Positions 55,321-63,996 of a stretch of DNA of 64,000 nt are shown in pieces. Within the stretch, counting starts at the first letter, position 1, and each line of letters opens with the position of its first letter. Under the pieces are notes generated by a model. The model was not told the origin of the DNA. It saw nothing but the letters and a program-made list of their open reading frames with translations, and ran no database searches. The position numbers were made by a program, and so were the translations under genes. The stretch is from Rhodobacterales bacterium LSUCC0031 (lineage in GTDB: Bacteria > Pseudomonadota > Alphaproteobacteria > Rhodobacterales > Rhodobacteraceae), in contig WVSP01000001.1 of the NCBI GenBank assembly GCA_015689735.1, positions 732,001 to 796,000 of the forward strand. Reading direction: 5' to 3'.

Positions 55321-56390
55321 GGCGGGCCGGGGTCGAGGGCAGGGGGTAGCGGGCTGCCCATCGGTGTCAGGGCAAGCACTTTGAAAAGGTGGCCCATCTC
55401 ATCGGGGTGCGTCAACCGCCTGTGCGCGGCGATATGCGATTGGCGTGCGTCGCCATGCAACGAAAGCGCCAATCTCTCGGCACGTTGTGTGATCCCGAGC
55501 CGTTCGAGAAACACACCTTGCGGGCAAAGCGCGCTTGCGCGGGCGGGCCTTGCCGCTGTGGCGATGGGGTCAAAGGCGACATGGGCGGTCAGATCGGCTT
55601 GGCCGGGATCGGCCAGCGGATCGACATGGGCATGGGCGGCGAGTGCCTGAAAGGTGTCGCCACAACTCTCGCGGTCGCCATAATCGATGATCAGCGCAGC
55701 CCCGCCTTGGGCTGCGATGCGGCGGCCGATCTCGCCTGCCAGGGCTGTGGCCGGGGCGCAGGTTTCGATGATTTGGCCGGGTTGCACATCGCCAAAACCC
55801 GCCAAGGCCGCGATCGGGGCAGGCGGAGCAAGGCCCCAGACCAACCTGTCACCCAAAGCCCCGATCATGCGTTCGGACCAATCGCCGTTCACCTGCTTTT
55901 GGAATTGCCGGATCGGCAGCGCATCGAAGAATTCATTGGCGATCAGGAACAGCGGCCCTTCGGGCAGATCGGTCAGCTGATTGCAAAACTGGGGCTGATA
56001 GGCAGTAAGCGCTTTGGCTTGCAGGGCGCGCAAGGGAGGCGAGGCTTCGACCAGGTGCAGACGCATCGCAGCATGAAAGCCAGGCACCGCAAGCGTAGCG
56101 CGCAAGGCATCGGCCAACAGCGTGCCGCGCCCCGGCCCAAGCTCGGCCAGGCAAAAAGGGGTGGGTGTGCCTTGATCCATCCAGACCTGCGCCAGCCACA
56201 GGCCCAGCAATTCGCCGAACATCTGGCTGATCTCTGGGGCGGTGATGAAATCGCCGGCACGGCCCAACGGATCGCGGGTGGTGTAGTAGCCATCCGTCGG
56301 ATGCAGCAAGCATTCGGCCATATAGTCAGCCACGCTTAGCGGGCCAAGCCGCGCGATGCGCGCGATCAACCGATCCTTCAAACCTGTCAT
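55317..56390 (-). CDS. MidA/NDUFAF7-like SAM-dependent methyltransferase
   Basis: 357 residues from ATG 56390. DUF185 family, relative of mitochondrial NDUFAF7, which methylates an arginine of complex I. PLSVADYMAECLLHPTDGYY, GDFITAPEISQMFGELLGLW, LAELGPGRGTLLADALRA (SAM site) and LFLIANEFFDALP are diagnostic. Overlaps lgt upstream and pgeF downstream by four bases each. A complex I target in this organism is inferred from family. Confidence 0.9.
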   Translation of the reverse strand: MTGLKDRLIARIARLGPLSVADYMAECLLHPTDGYYTTRDPLGRAGDFITAPEISQMFGELLGLWLAQVWMDQGTPTPFCLAELGPGRGTLLADALRATLAVPGFHAAMRLHLVEASPPLRALQAKALTAYQPQFCNQLTDLPEGPLFLIANEFFDALPIRQFQKQVNGDWSERMIGALGDRLVWGLAPPAPIAALAGFGDVQPGQIIETCAPATALAGEIGRRIAAQGGAALIIDYGDRESCGDTFQALAAHAHVDPLADPGQADLTAHVAFDPIATAARPARASALCPQGVFLERLGITQRAERLALSLHGDARQSHIAAHRRLTHPDEMGHLFKVLALTPMGSPLPPALDPGPP

Positions 56391-57304
56391 GCCGCCTGCC
56401 TTTTGCTGGACCAGATGATCAGGAACAGGCCCAAAGCAATCATCGGCAGCGACAGGATTTGTCCCATGGTCAGTCCCCAATCTGACGAGAATGCCACGGC
56501 AAATCCGATCGGGTTGCCCGCTGTCACGAATTGTGCATCTGGCTGGCGAAAGAATTCCACGACAAAACGGGCCAATCCATAAAGGGTAAAAAACATCCCC
56601 GTAAGCGCGCCCGGTCGTTTCAGCCAGCCGCACCCCCATGCCAGCCACAGCAAGATCGCGCCCATCACCAGCCCCTCGAGCGCGGCTTGATAAAGCTGGG
56701 AGGGGTGTCGGGCGCACTGCATGCCGATCTCGGTCATCACGAGGCCCACAGGCCCCGCGCAAGCCTGTGCCGCCTCGCCCGGAAAGATCACCGCCCATGG
56801 CGCATCGCTGGGGCGGCCCCATAATTCGGCATTGATGAAATTAGCCAGCCGCCCGAGCCCAAGCCCGATTGCCACCACCATCGACATGGCATCAGCCACG
56901 GCAAGCGGCGCGACCTTGTTGATCCGGCAAAACAGCCAGCCTGCCACCGCGACCCCGATCAGCCCGCCGTGAAAGGCCATGCCGCCTTGCCAGATGGCCA
57001 AAACCTCGGTTGGATGCTGGAGGTAGTAGCTTGGCTGGTAAAACAGCACATATCCCAGCCGGCCACCCAAAACGACACCCAGCACCACGGCAGTCAACAG
57101 TGCTTCGGCCTTTTCGGGCGGCATCGGGGCCACATGACCCGCCCAAAGCGCGGGCCGCGCCAATGCGCGCACAATCAACCACCAGCCCGCCAAAAGGCCC
57201 ACGATATAGGCCAAGGCATACCAACGCAGTGCAAAGGTGAAATCGCCGATCGTGATCGAAAACAGCGCAGGTGAAAGATCGGGAAAGGGAATCGCAAACA
57301 ACAT
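56387..57304 (-). CDS. lgt: Prolipoprotein diacylglyceryl transferase
   Basis: 305 residues; inner-membrane enzyme adding diacylglycerol to the lipobox cysteine, first step of lipoprotein maturation. About seven membrane segments; signature GLGRLANFINAELWGRPSD and MAFHGGLIGV with the essential His are visible. First gene of the lgt-midA-pgeF operon. The lipoproteins it makes are exported by the LolCDE system, of which lolC is at the end of this window. Confidence 0.95.
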   Translation of the reverse strand: MLFAIPFPDLSPALFSITIGDFTFALRWYALAYIVGLLAGWWLIVRALARPALWAGHVAPMPPEKAEALLTAVVLGVVLGGRLGYVLFYQPSYYLQHPTEVLAIWQGGMAFHGGLIGVAVAGWLFCRINKVAPLAVADAMSMVVAIGLGLGRLANFINAELWGRPSDAPWAVIFPGEAAQACAGPVGLVMTEIGMQCARHPSQLYQAALEGLVMGAILLWLAWGCGWLKRPGALTGMFFTLYGLARFVVEFFRQPDAQFVTAGNPIGFAVAFSSDWGLTMGQILSLPMIALGLFLIIWSSKRQAA

Positions 57305-57423
57305 CGGGCGCTTTCATGGATCAAAGCAAGGTAGGCCATGGGTGGTCTTGCCCTGCGGCGAAGTCAACCTTGATCCGGCAGGCGTGGGGGGCCATATCCG
57401 ACACAGCAAGACAGGAGCGCGCC

Positions 57424-57666
57424 ATGCAGACCCGCAACAAGTTCATGGAAGATATCAGCCAGCTGATGACCAACGCGATGGGCGTTGCGCAAGGCGCCAA
57501 GGAAGAGGCCGAGACGGCGATGAAATCGCTGCTCGATCGTTGGCTGGCCGATCGCGATTTTGTCACGCGCGAAGAATTCGATGCCGTGCGCGCCATGGCG
57601 CAAAAAGCCCGCGAAGAAAACGAGGCGCTGAAAGCGCGCATCGCGGCGCTTGAGGCCAAGGGCTGA
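57424..57666 (+). CDS. ubiK: UbiK-like accessory factor (BMFP domain)
   Basis: 80 residues. N-terminal amphipathic helix and C-terminal coiled coil: FMEDISQLMTNAMGVAQGAK, FVTREEFDAVRAMAQKAREE and NEALKARIAALEAK match the YqiC/UbiK family, which assists aerobic ubiquinone synthesis and can fuse membranes in vitro. ATG 57424 is chosen; extensions to 57271 run into the lgt promoter. Divergent from lgt. Confidence 0.85.
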   Translation: MQTRNKFMEDISQLMTNAMGVAQGAKEEAETAMKSLLDRWLADRDFVTREEFDAVRAMAQKAREENEALKARIAALEAKG

Positions 57667-57986
57667 AGACTTTCCCCCCTCCCTTTTGCGATGTGCCGTA
57701 AGGCGCATCACCATGCGCATGTGCGGTGGGCTTGACGGCACGCCCTACACAATGCCGTGACGATCTACCCACAACCCCCAATATCTTGTGGATACCCCAG
57801 CGCCTTGTGGGGCGCGCTCTTTCCGTCACAAAAATATCTCTTTACACAACGCCCCAAGCACAGCACCATATTTGGTAGGTGGGGGCGTCATGCCCGCACT
57901 CAATTGTGAAGACACCCAGCCAATAGCGGGCGTCTTGGTCCCGAGGCCCAAGGTCCGCACGGCTGCCATAACAAGAGGCCTGGGCT
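57667..57986. other. Intergenic region between ubiK and ybjN
   Basis: 320 bases. A hairpin GATGTGCC-GTAA-GGCGCATC (57690-57709) follows ubiK; a related CGGTGGGCTTGACGGCACGCCC stretch (near 57725) looks like a worn copy of the GTAGGGTGGG-type palindrome family seen at 26390 (shown here in part). The later AT-richer half probably carries the ybjN promoter. No gene supported. Confidence 0.45.
57690..57709. repeat. Hairpin after ubiK
   Basis: Eight-base arms GATGTGCC/GGCGCATC with one T-G pair and a GTAA tetraloop, 23 bases past the ubiK stop. No T-run follows, so it may be a transcript-end hairpin or a REP-like remnant. Confidence 0.5.
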
Positions 57987-58490
57987 ATGTCGCATTCCGA
58001 GCAGTATCTCGACATCGATGACCTGCATCCCATCGACATCGTGGAAACATTGGCATCCCATCATGAATGGGATTTCGACCGCGTCACCGATGACCAGATC
58101 GCCATGGCGATCGAGGGGCAATGGCGCACCTATTCCGTCACCTTGGCGTGGTCAGCCTATGACGAGACGCTGCGGATGATCTGCACCTTCGAGATGGAGC
58201 CACCTGCCGAAACCCTTCCCGTGCTCTACGAGACACTCAACCTCGCCAATGATCGCTGCTGGGCCGGGGCCTTCACCTATTGGCCCGGCCAAAAGCTGAT
58301 GGTCTACCGCTACGGCCTTGTGTTGGCTGGTGAGCAATTGGCCAGCCCCGACCAGATCGCCTGTATGGTGGAAACCGCGGTTCTGGCCGCCGAGCGTTAC
58401 TACCCGGCCTTCCAACTCGCCTGCTGGGGCAATCGCACCCCCAAGGATGCGTTGCAGGTCGCCATTGCAGAGAGCTACGGCCGCGCCTAA
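57987..58490 (+). CDS. YbjN domain-containing protein
   Basis: 167 residues. YbjN domain (type III secretion chaperone-like fold): FDRVTDDQIAMAIEGQW, LRMICTFEME, NLANDRCWAGAFTYWPGQ and MVYRYGLVLAG. Cytoplasmic. E. coli YbjN affects motility and stress tolerance; here role unknown. Twenty-nine bases before proC, so probably co-transcribed. Confidence 0.87.
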   Translation: MSHSEQYLDIDDLHPIDIVETLASHHEWDFDRVTDDQIAMAIEGQWRTYSVTLAWSAYDETLRMICTFEMEPPAETLPVLYETLNLANDRCWAGAFTYWPGQKLMVYRYGLVLAGEQLASPDQIACMVETAVLAAERYYPAFQLACWGNRTPKDALQVAIAESYGRA

Positions 58491-58519
58491 CCTCTGGCCC
58501 CGGAAGAACGGGGGCAAAG

Positions 58520-59332
58520 ATGGATTTCAGCGAGATTTCACGCCGTGGGCTGGTGATGCTGGGCTGCGGCAAAATGGGCTCGGCCATGTTGGCGGGTTGG
58601 CTGGAACGTGGGCTTGCGCCCGCCGCGGTGCATGTGATTGATCCGCACCCCTCGGATTGGCTTCGCGCGCAAAATGTGACGATCAATGCCCGTTTGCCCA
58701 CTGACCCCGCCGTGCTGATGATCGCGGTCAAACCTCAGATGATGGCAGCGGCCCTGCCACAGGTCGCAGGTTTCGGCGGTGGGGCGACCCTGATCCTGTC
58801 GATCGCCGCCGGTACCCCCATCGCCGCCTATGAGGCCGCTTTTGGCCCCGGCACCCCCGTGATCCGTTCCATGCCCAACACGCCTGCTGCGGTCGGTAAG
58901 GGGATCACAGCGATCATCGGCAATGCCGGCGCGCGCCCCGCTGACCTCGATATGGCCGAGGGGCTCTTGTCAGCCATCGGGCAGGTCGTGCGCCTCTCGG
59001 ACGAGGGTCAGATCGATGCTGTCACCGGCGTTTCGGGGTCCGGCCCCGCCTATATCTTTTACATGATCGATGCGCTTGCTGCCGCGGCCGAGGCCGAGGG
59101 GCTGCCCAAGGACCTTGCCATGCAGCTTGCCAAGGCAACCGTCGCAGGTGCGGGCATCTTGGCCGAAGAGGCCGCCGAGACGCCCGAACAGCTACGCATC
59201 AATGTGACATCGCCCAAGGGCACGACCGAGGCAGGGCTCAAAGTGTTGATGGATGAGGCATCGGGCCTCATGCCGCTCATGCGTGCCACGGTCGCTGCCG
59301 CCACCCATCGCAGCCGGGAGCTCAAGGGATGA
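58520..59332 (+). CDS. proC: Pyrroline-5-carboxylate reductase
   Basis: 270 residues; last step of proline synthesis with NAD(P)H. LGCGKMGSAMLAGWLERG (Rossmann), AVKPQMMAAALP, VIRSMPNTPAAVGKGITAI and the C-terminal signature VTSPKGTTEAGLKVL. Stop overlaps the next start by four bases. Confidence 0.95.
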   Translation: MDFSEISRRGLVMLGCGKMGSAMLAGWLERGLAPAAVHVIDPHPSDWLRAQNVTINARLPTDPAVLMIAVKPQMMAAALPQVAGFGGGATLILSIAAGTPIAAYEAAFGPGTPVIRSMPNTPAAVGKGITAIIGNAGARPADLDMAEGLLSAIGQVVRLSDEGQIDAVTGVSGSGPAYIFYMIDALAAAAEAEGLPKDLAMQLAKATVAGAGILAEEAAETPEQLRINVTSPKGTTEAGLKVLMDEASGLMPLMRATVAAATHRSRELKG

Positions 59333-59670
59333 GCGATAAGATCGGTTTCGAAGATTTCGCCCGCGTCGATATCCGCGTCGGCACCGTCACCCATGCCGAA
59401 CCCTTCCCCGAAGCGAAGAAACCCGCGGTCAAGCTCTGGGTCGATTACGGCCCCGAGATCGGGGTCAAGAAAAGCTCGGCCCAGATCACCACTCATTACA
59501 CCCCCGAGGCCCTGATCGGGCGGCAGGTTCTGGGCGTAGTGAATTTCCCGCCCCGCCAGATCGGCCCTTTCATGTCCGAAGCGCTGGTGCTGGGCTTGCA
59601 TGATGCAGGCGGCAAGGTCGTTCTGATCGGCCCCGATCTGCCTGTCCCGAACGGAGAAAAGATGTGCTGA
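59329..59670 (+). CDS. tRNA-binding domain protein (CsaA/YgjH-like)
   Basis: 113 residues. OB-fold EMAP-II-type domain: FEDFARVDIRVGTVTHAEPF, KLWVDYGPEIGVKKSSAQIT, VVNFPPRQIGPFMSEALVLG. CsaA relatives bind tRNA and act as export chaperones. Overlaps proC by four bases at its start and the 2-hydroxyacid dehydrogenase by seven at its end, forming a tight operon. Confidence 0.9.
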   Translation: MSDKIGFEDFARVDIRVGTVTHAEPFPEAKKPAVKLWVDYGPEIGVKKSSAQITTHYTPEALIGRQVLGVVNFPPRQIGPFMSEALVLGLHDAGGKVVLIGPDLPVPNGEKMC

Positions 59671-60614
59671 AACTGCTGATTTCCCGCCGCCTGCCCGAGA
59701 GCGTGATGGCGGCGGCCGCTGCGCGCTTCGACGTCACCTGCCGCCCTGTTACGACACCCATGGACCACGCCGCATGCGTGGCTGCCTTGCGCGATTACGA
59801 CATCATCCTGCCCACGCTCGGCGATGCCTTCCGCGCCCCGGCCTTTGCCGAGGCGGGCAAACCCCGCGCGAGGCTCCTTGCCAATTTCGGGGTGGGCTAC
59901 AACCATATCGATGTAGCGGCCGCCCGTGCGGCAGGGCTTGCCGTGACCAACACGCCCGGTGCCGTGACCGATGCCACCGCCGATATCGCGATGACGCTGA
60001 TCCTGATGACCGCGCGCCGCGCGGGCGAGGGGGAGCGGATGCTCCGCGCAGGCAAATGGGAAGGTTGGCACCCGACCCAGATGCTCGGTATGCATCTCTC
60101 GGGCCGGACAGTCTGCATCATTGGCATGGGCCGCATTGGTCAAGCCATCGCGCGGCGCTGTCACTTCGGCTTTGGCTGCAAGATTGTCTATGCCAACCGT
60201 TCGCCCAAAGCCGTAGATTTCCCAGCGGCGCAACTGGATTTGCCTGAAGCGATCTCTGCCGCCGATATCGTCGTGCTTGCCACCCCCGGCGGGGCCGAGA
60301 CCCACCATCTGATGGGCGAAGCCGCATTTGCGGCCATGCAGACCCATGCAATTTTCGTCAATATTTCGCGCGGTGATGTCGTCAATGAGGCAGCCTTGAT
60401 CACGGCGCTGCAAACGGGCCAGATCGCTGGCGCTGGCCTCGATGTCTATGAATTCGAACCTGCCGTGCCGCCCGAATTGATAGCGATGGAAAACGTCACC
60501 CTCCTGCCGCATCTGGGCACGGCCGCGCTCGATGTGCGCGAGGATATGGGGCGCATGGCGCTTGCGAATTGTATCGCCTACGCTGAAGGGTGCGCCCTGC
60601 CCAACCCTGTCTAG
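59664..60614 (+). CDS. 2-hydroxyacid dehydrogenase (glyoxylate/hydroxypyruvate reductase type)
   Basis: 316 residues from GTG 59664, preceded by CGGAGAAAAG. D-isomer-specific dehydrogenase: NFGVGYNHIDVAAA, NTPGAVTDATADIAMTL, NAD site CIIGMGRIGQAIARR, VNISRGDVVNEAAL and the catalytic His in LLPHLGTAA. Most like glyoxylate/D-glycerate dehydrogenases. Substrate preference inferred. Confidence 0.9.
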   Translation: MLKLLISRRLPESVMAAAAARFDVTCRPVTTPMDHAACVAALRDYDIILPTLGDAFRAPAFAEAGKPRARLLANFGVGYNHIDVAAARAAGLAVTNTPGAVTDATADIAMTLILMTARRAGEGERMLRAGKWEGWHPTQMLGMHLSGRTVCIIGMGRIGQAIARRCHFGFGCKIVYANRSPKAVDFPAAQLDLPEAISAADIVVLATPGGAETHHLMGEAAFAAMQTHAIFVNISRGDVVNEAALITALQTGQIAGAGLDVYEFEPAVPPELIAMENVTLLPHLGTAALDVREDMGRMALANCIAYAEGCALPNPV

Positions 60615-60628
60615 CCTTTCCGCAATCA

Positions 60629-60660
60629 AAAGGCGCGCGTGCCGCGCACGCCCTTTGTTT
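60629..60660 (+). terminator. Terminator of the 2-hydroxyacid dehydrogenase gene
   Basis: AAAAGGCGCGCGTG and CCGCGCACGCCCTTTG can pair with a small bulge, followed by TTTG. First of two hairpin structures after this gene; the second is module copy C. Confidence 0.55.
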
Positions 60661-60720
60661 GGGGGGCGCTGCCCCCGTCGGCTGATGCCGACCCCCCCGG
60701 GATATTTTTGAAACGAAGAA
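60661..60720 (+). repeat. 3'-end module copy C
   Basis: Hairpin GGGGGC-GCT-GCCCCC, second hairpin GTCGGC-TGAT-GCCGAC (60677-60692), C-run, then core GGGATATTTTTGAAAC (60699-60714) and GAAGAA. Plus-strand orientation, after the plus-strand 2-hydroxyacid dehydrogenase gene. Confidence 0.88.
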
Positions 60721-60738
60721 CGACAAGATGTCGGTCAA

Positions 60739-60799
60739 TTCTTCTCTGTTTCATAAATATCCCGGGGGTGAGGCCGTAGGCCGAGGGGGCAGCGCCCCC
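60739..60799 (-). repeat. 3'-end module copy D
   Basis: Minus strand: hairpin GGGGGC-GCT-GCCCCC (60799-60785) starting right after the tdk stop, second hairpin GGCC-TAC-GGCC (60782-60772), then core GGGATATTTATGAAAC (60763-60748) and AGAGAAGAA. Mirror image of copy C about a small palindrome CGACA-AGA-TGTCG (60721-60733). Confidence 0.88.
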
Positions 60800-60800
60800 T

Positions 60801-61406
60801 TTATTCTCGGGCTAAGATGCGTGCTGTGTCGTCGCCTGTTGCTTGCCTGAAATGCCGCCGGCAAAGGCTGATGTAGCGGTCATTGCCGCCGACCTCGATC
60901 TGCGCACCTTCGGTCAGGGCGCGGCCATCTGTCCCGACACGGATCACCATTGTGGCTTTGCGCCCACAATGGCAGATCGTGCGCACCTCGCGCATTTCAT
61001 CTGCCAGGGCCAGAAGGGCCGCCGAACCGGGGAAAAGCTCGCCCCGGAAATCGACGCGGAGGCCATAGCACATCACCGGCACGTCCAAATCATCGACCGC
61101 GCACGCTAATTGCCAGACTTGGTCGCGGGTCAGCCATTGCGCCTCGTCGATCAAGACGCAGGCACAAGGCCCCTGATCAAGGCGCGCCTTGATCTTGGCG
61201 AAAAGATTGCAGTTCTGACTGTAGGTGTCGGCCTCGGCGGAAATCCCGATGCGGCTGCCGATCTGGCCCTTGCCCGCGCGGTCGTCGAAATTCGCGGTCA
61301 TCAGATAGGTCTGCATGCCGCGTTCGATGTAGTTGTAGGACGCCTGCAAAAGCAGGGTCGATTTCCCTGCATTCATGGTCGAGTAGTGGAAGTAGAGCTT
61401 GGCCAT
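60801..61406 (-). CDS. tdk: Thymidine kinase
   Basis: 201 residues, type II (tetrameric, zinc) thymidine kinase of nucleotide salvage. P-loop STMNAGKSTLLLQ, VLIDEAQWL (Walker B), YGLRVDFRGELFPGS (lasso/substrate) and zinc ligands ICHCGRKATM plus CRRHF. Complete. The fabH-like gene lies upstream on the same strand. Confidence 0.93.
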   Translation of the reverse strand: MAKLYFHYSTMNAGKSTLLLQASYNYIERGMQTYLMTANFDDRAGKGQIGSRIGISAEADTYSQNCNLFAKIKARLDQGPCACVLIDEAQWLTRDQVWQLACAVDDLDVPVMCYGLRVDFRGELFPGSAALLALADEMREVRTICHCGRKATMVIRVGTDGRALTEGAQIEVGGNDRYISLCRRHFRQATGDDTARILARE

Positions 61407-61443
61407 GACCTGCTTTTGCCCCAGTCCGCGCGGCGCGGCAAGC

Positions 61444-62568
61444 TTAGCCGCGGCGCTCCACGATGACCGATCCCACCGAATAGCCTGCCCCGAAGGAACA
61501 GATCAGCCCCATCGCGCCCGGGGCGAGATCGGCGGAATGCTTGGCAAAGGCGATGATCGACCCGGCCGAGGAGGTATTTGCGTAATCTTGCAGAATATTG
61601 GGCTGCTCACCCTGTTCGGGGTCGCGGCCCAAGACCTTGCGCCCGATATAGTCGTTCATCGTCTTGTTAGCCTGATGCAGCCACAGGCGGGCCAGATCAT
61701 CTGATCCGACCCCCTCGGCTGCCATGTGATCGGCGATATGGGCCGAGACCATGGGCAGCACCTCCTTGAAGACCTTGCGCCCGTTTTGCATGAACTGCAT
61801 GTCGCGCCGGTCTTGCATATGGCCCGCCCGCGTGCGGCGCAGGAACCCGTTGTTGTTGCGGATATTGTTGGAAAACGCTGTCGCGCAGCGGGTCGAGCGG
61901 ATGGCGAAATGCGGCCCACTGGCCAGATCCGCGCGTTCGATCACCAATGCAGTCGCCACATCACCGAAGATGAAATGGCAATCGCGGTCGCGCCATTCCA
62001 GATGCGCCGAGCAGATCTCGGGGTTGACCACCAATGCGCGGCGGATCGAGCCTGCGCGGATCATGTCGGTCGCGGTCTGGATACCGAAGGTGGCCGAGGA
62101 GCAGGCCACGTTCATGTCAAAGGCAAAACCGCCCGCGCCTAGCAATTGTTGGATTTCGATGGCAATGGCGGGATAGGCGCGTTCGTGGTTGGAGGCCGCA
62201 CAGATCACCAGATCGATCTCGCTTGTATCAACGCCTGCCATGGCAAGCGCCGCCCGGCTTGCGGCGACGCCCATCTCAGCCATGATCCCCGGTTCCTCAT
62301 CGGTACGTTCGGGCAACCAGGGATGCATGACCGCCGGATCGAGGATGCCTGACTTATCCATCACGAAGCGCCGTTCGATTCCCGAGGCGGCAGTGATGAA
62401 TTCGGCCGAGGAGTGGGCTATCGCCGCCACGCTGCCCGAAGCGATCGCTTCGGCGTGCTCGGCGTTCCATTGATCGGCATAGGCGTTGAAGCTCGCCACA
62501 AGCGCATCATTGGTGATGACATGCGCGGGCGTGAAGACACCCGATCCGGTAATGGCGGCTGGTTGCAT
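61444..62568 (-). CDS. Beta-ketoacyl-ACP synthase III-like (FabH family, long form)
   Basis: 374 residues, longer than classical FabH (about 320). Catalytic Cys in DMNVACSSATFGIQTA, His in LWLHQANKTMNDYIG, Asn in ILQDYANTSSAGSI. The insertions resemble Pseudomonas PA3286-type enzymes that prime with medium-chain acyl-CoA, so the canonical acetyl-CoA role is uncertain. Divergent from lolC across 138 bp. Confidence 0.87.
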   Translation of the reverse strand: MQPAAITGSGVFTPAHVITNDALVASFNAYADQWNAEHAEAIASGSVAAIAHSSAEFITAASGIERRFVMDKSGILDPAVMHPWLPERTDEEPGIMAEMGVAASRAALAMAGVDTSEIDLVICAASNHERAYPAIAIEIQQLLGAGGFAFDMNVACSSATFGIQTATDMIRAGSIRRALVVNPEICSAHLEWRDRDCHFIFGDVATALVIERADLASGPHFAIRSTRCATAFSNNIRNNNGFLRRTRAGHMQDRRDMQFMQNGRKVFKEVLPMVSAHIADHMAAEGVGSDDLARLWLHQANKTMNDYIGRKVLGRDPEQGEQPNILQDYANTSSAGSIIAFAKHSADLAPGAMGLICSFGAGYSVGSVIVERRG

Positions 62569-62706
62569 GGTGGTCCTCCCTTGGCAGGCACAGTTGGGCG
62601 GGCCGATGCCCGTGGGTCAAGCCGGGCCGTTGCGTCAAGGGGGGCGGCGCATGCTTGACAGCGCCGCCAAACTGGCCACCCTTCCCCACGTTGATAGGAG
62701 AGGCCA

Positions 62707-63996
62707 TTGTCCCGCATTCCCCCCCCGTTCTCGCGCTTCGAGTTCCTGATCGCGTGGCGTTACCTGCGCGCGCGGCGTGCCGAGGGGGGTGTCAGCACCA
62801 TGACCGTGATCAGCTTTCTGGGCATCATGCTGGCGGTGGCGGCGTTGATTGCAACGCTCGCCGTGCGCGCGGGCTTTCGGCATGAATTCGTCGGCACGAT
62901 CCTTGGCGCCAATGCCCATATCAGCGTCTATGACCGCACTGTTTTCGATGCGGAAGGGCGTGCTGACCGGCGGTTCGAAGATTACGAAGAAGCCGCTTCA
63001 GCGATTGCGATGCTGCCGGGTGTGACCCATGCTGCCGCGGTCATTCGCGGTCAGGTCATGGCAAGCCATGCAGGACGTCATGCAGGCGTCGAAGTCTTCG
63101 GTATAACCGCCGATGATCTCGCCAATGTGCCGCTTGTAGCCAACCCCGAACGCGCGCTGGGCGATTTCGCGGCCTTTGGCGCGGGCGAGGGGATCGCGAT
63201 CGGCATGGGGGTGGCGCGCGAATTGGGGCTGCAAGTGGGTGATCGGCTTAGGCTGATCTCGCCTGATGGCGCGCGCACGCCTTTTGGAACCAGCCCCCGC
63301 GTTTCGGCCTATGAGGTGGTCTATATCTTTCAAGTCGGGCGCTGGGATATCGACCGGGTGCGCGTCTATATGCCTTTTGATCTGGCGCAGGGCTATTTCA
63401 ACCGCGACGGTGTGGCCGACGAGATCGAGGTGTTCCTCGATGATCCTGAACGGGTCGATCAGATGGTACTGCCGGTGATGATGGCGGCGGGCGATGTCAC
63501 GATCTGGACATGGCGCGATAGTTCGGGTGCCTTCCTGCAAGCCTTGCAGATGGAGGACAATATCATGTTCATCATCCTCTCGATCCTTGTCTTGATCGCC
63601 ACGCTCAACATTGTTTCGGGGCTGATCATGCTGGTGAAAAACAAGTCGCGTGACATCGGCATCTTGCGGACCATGGGCCTCTCCGAGGGGTCGATCTTGC
63701 GCGTGTTTTTCATCTGTGGGTCATCGATCGGGGTGGCAGGCACGTTGATGGGTGTGGCCTTGGGCTGCGCCTTCGCGGTCTGGATCGACCCGATCTTTTC
63801 TTTCGTCAATTTCCTTGCGGGCGGGGGCGTGTGGGACCCGTCAGTGCGGCTGATCTCCAGCTTGCCTGCACGGTTGGAATGGGGTGATGTCGGATCGGCG
63901 GTGGCGCTGTCGCTGGGGCTGTCCTTTGTCGTTACTATCTTTCCCGCACGCCGTGCTGCGCGGATGAACCCGGTCGAGGCCTTGCGCTATGAATGA
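62707..63996 (+). CDS. lolC: Lipoprotein-releasing ABC transporter permease LolC/E
   Basis: 429 residues from TTG 62707 (SRIPPPFSRFEFLIAWRYL). MacB/FtsX topology: first membrane helix about 28-55, large periplasmic domain about 60-275, three helices at about 283-310, 330-365 and 390-420. FEFLIAWRYLRARRAEGGVS and KNKSRDIGILRTMGLSEGSI are family marks. Extracts lipoproteins from the inner membrane for LolA. Overlaps the next start, presumably lolD. Confidence 0.93.
   Translation: MSRIPPPFSRFEFLIAWRYLRARRAEGGVSTMTVISFLGIMLAVAALIATLAVRAGFRHEFVGTILGANAHISVYDRTVFDAEGRADRRFEDYEEAASAIAMLPGVTHAAAVIRGQVMASHAGRHAGVEVFGITADDLANVPLVANPERALGDFAAFGAGEGIAIGMGVARELGLQVGDRLRLISPDGARTPFGTSPRVSAYEVVYIFQVGRWDIDRVRVYMPFDLAQGYFNRDGVADEIEVFLDDPERVDQMVLPVMMAAGDVTIWTWRDSSGAFLQALQMEDNIMFIILSILVLIATLNIVSGLIMLVKNKSRDIGILRTMGLSEGSILRVFFICGSSIGVAGTLMGVALGCAFAVWIDPIFSFVNFLAGGGVWDPSVRLISSLPARLEWGDVGSAVALSLGLSFVVTIFPARRAARMNPVEALRYE

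Noticed and set aside
56391-56822. N-terminal extension of MidA to 501 residues
   Set aside because: Overlaps lgt in another frame; the canonical start MTGLKDRLIARIARLGPL is at 56390 with an ATGA overlap.
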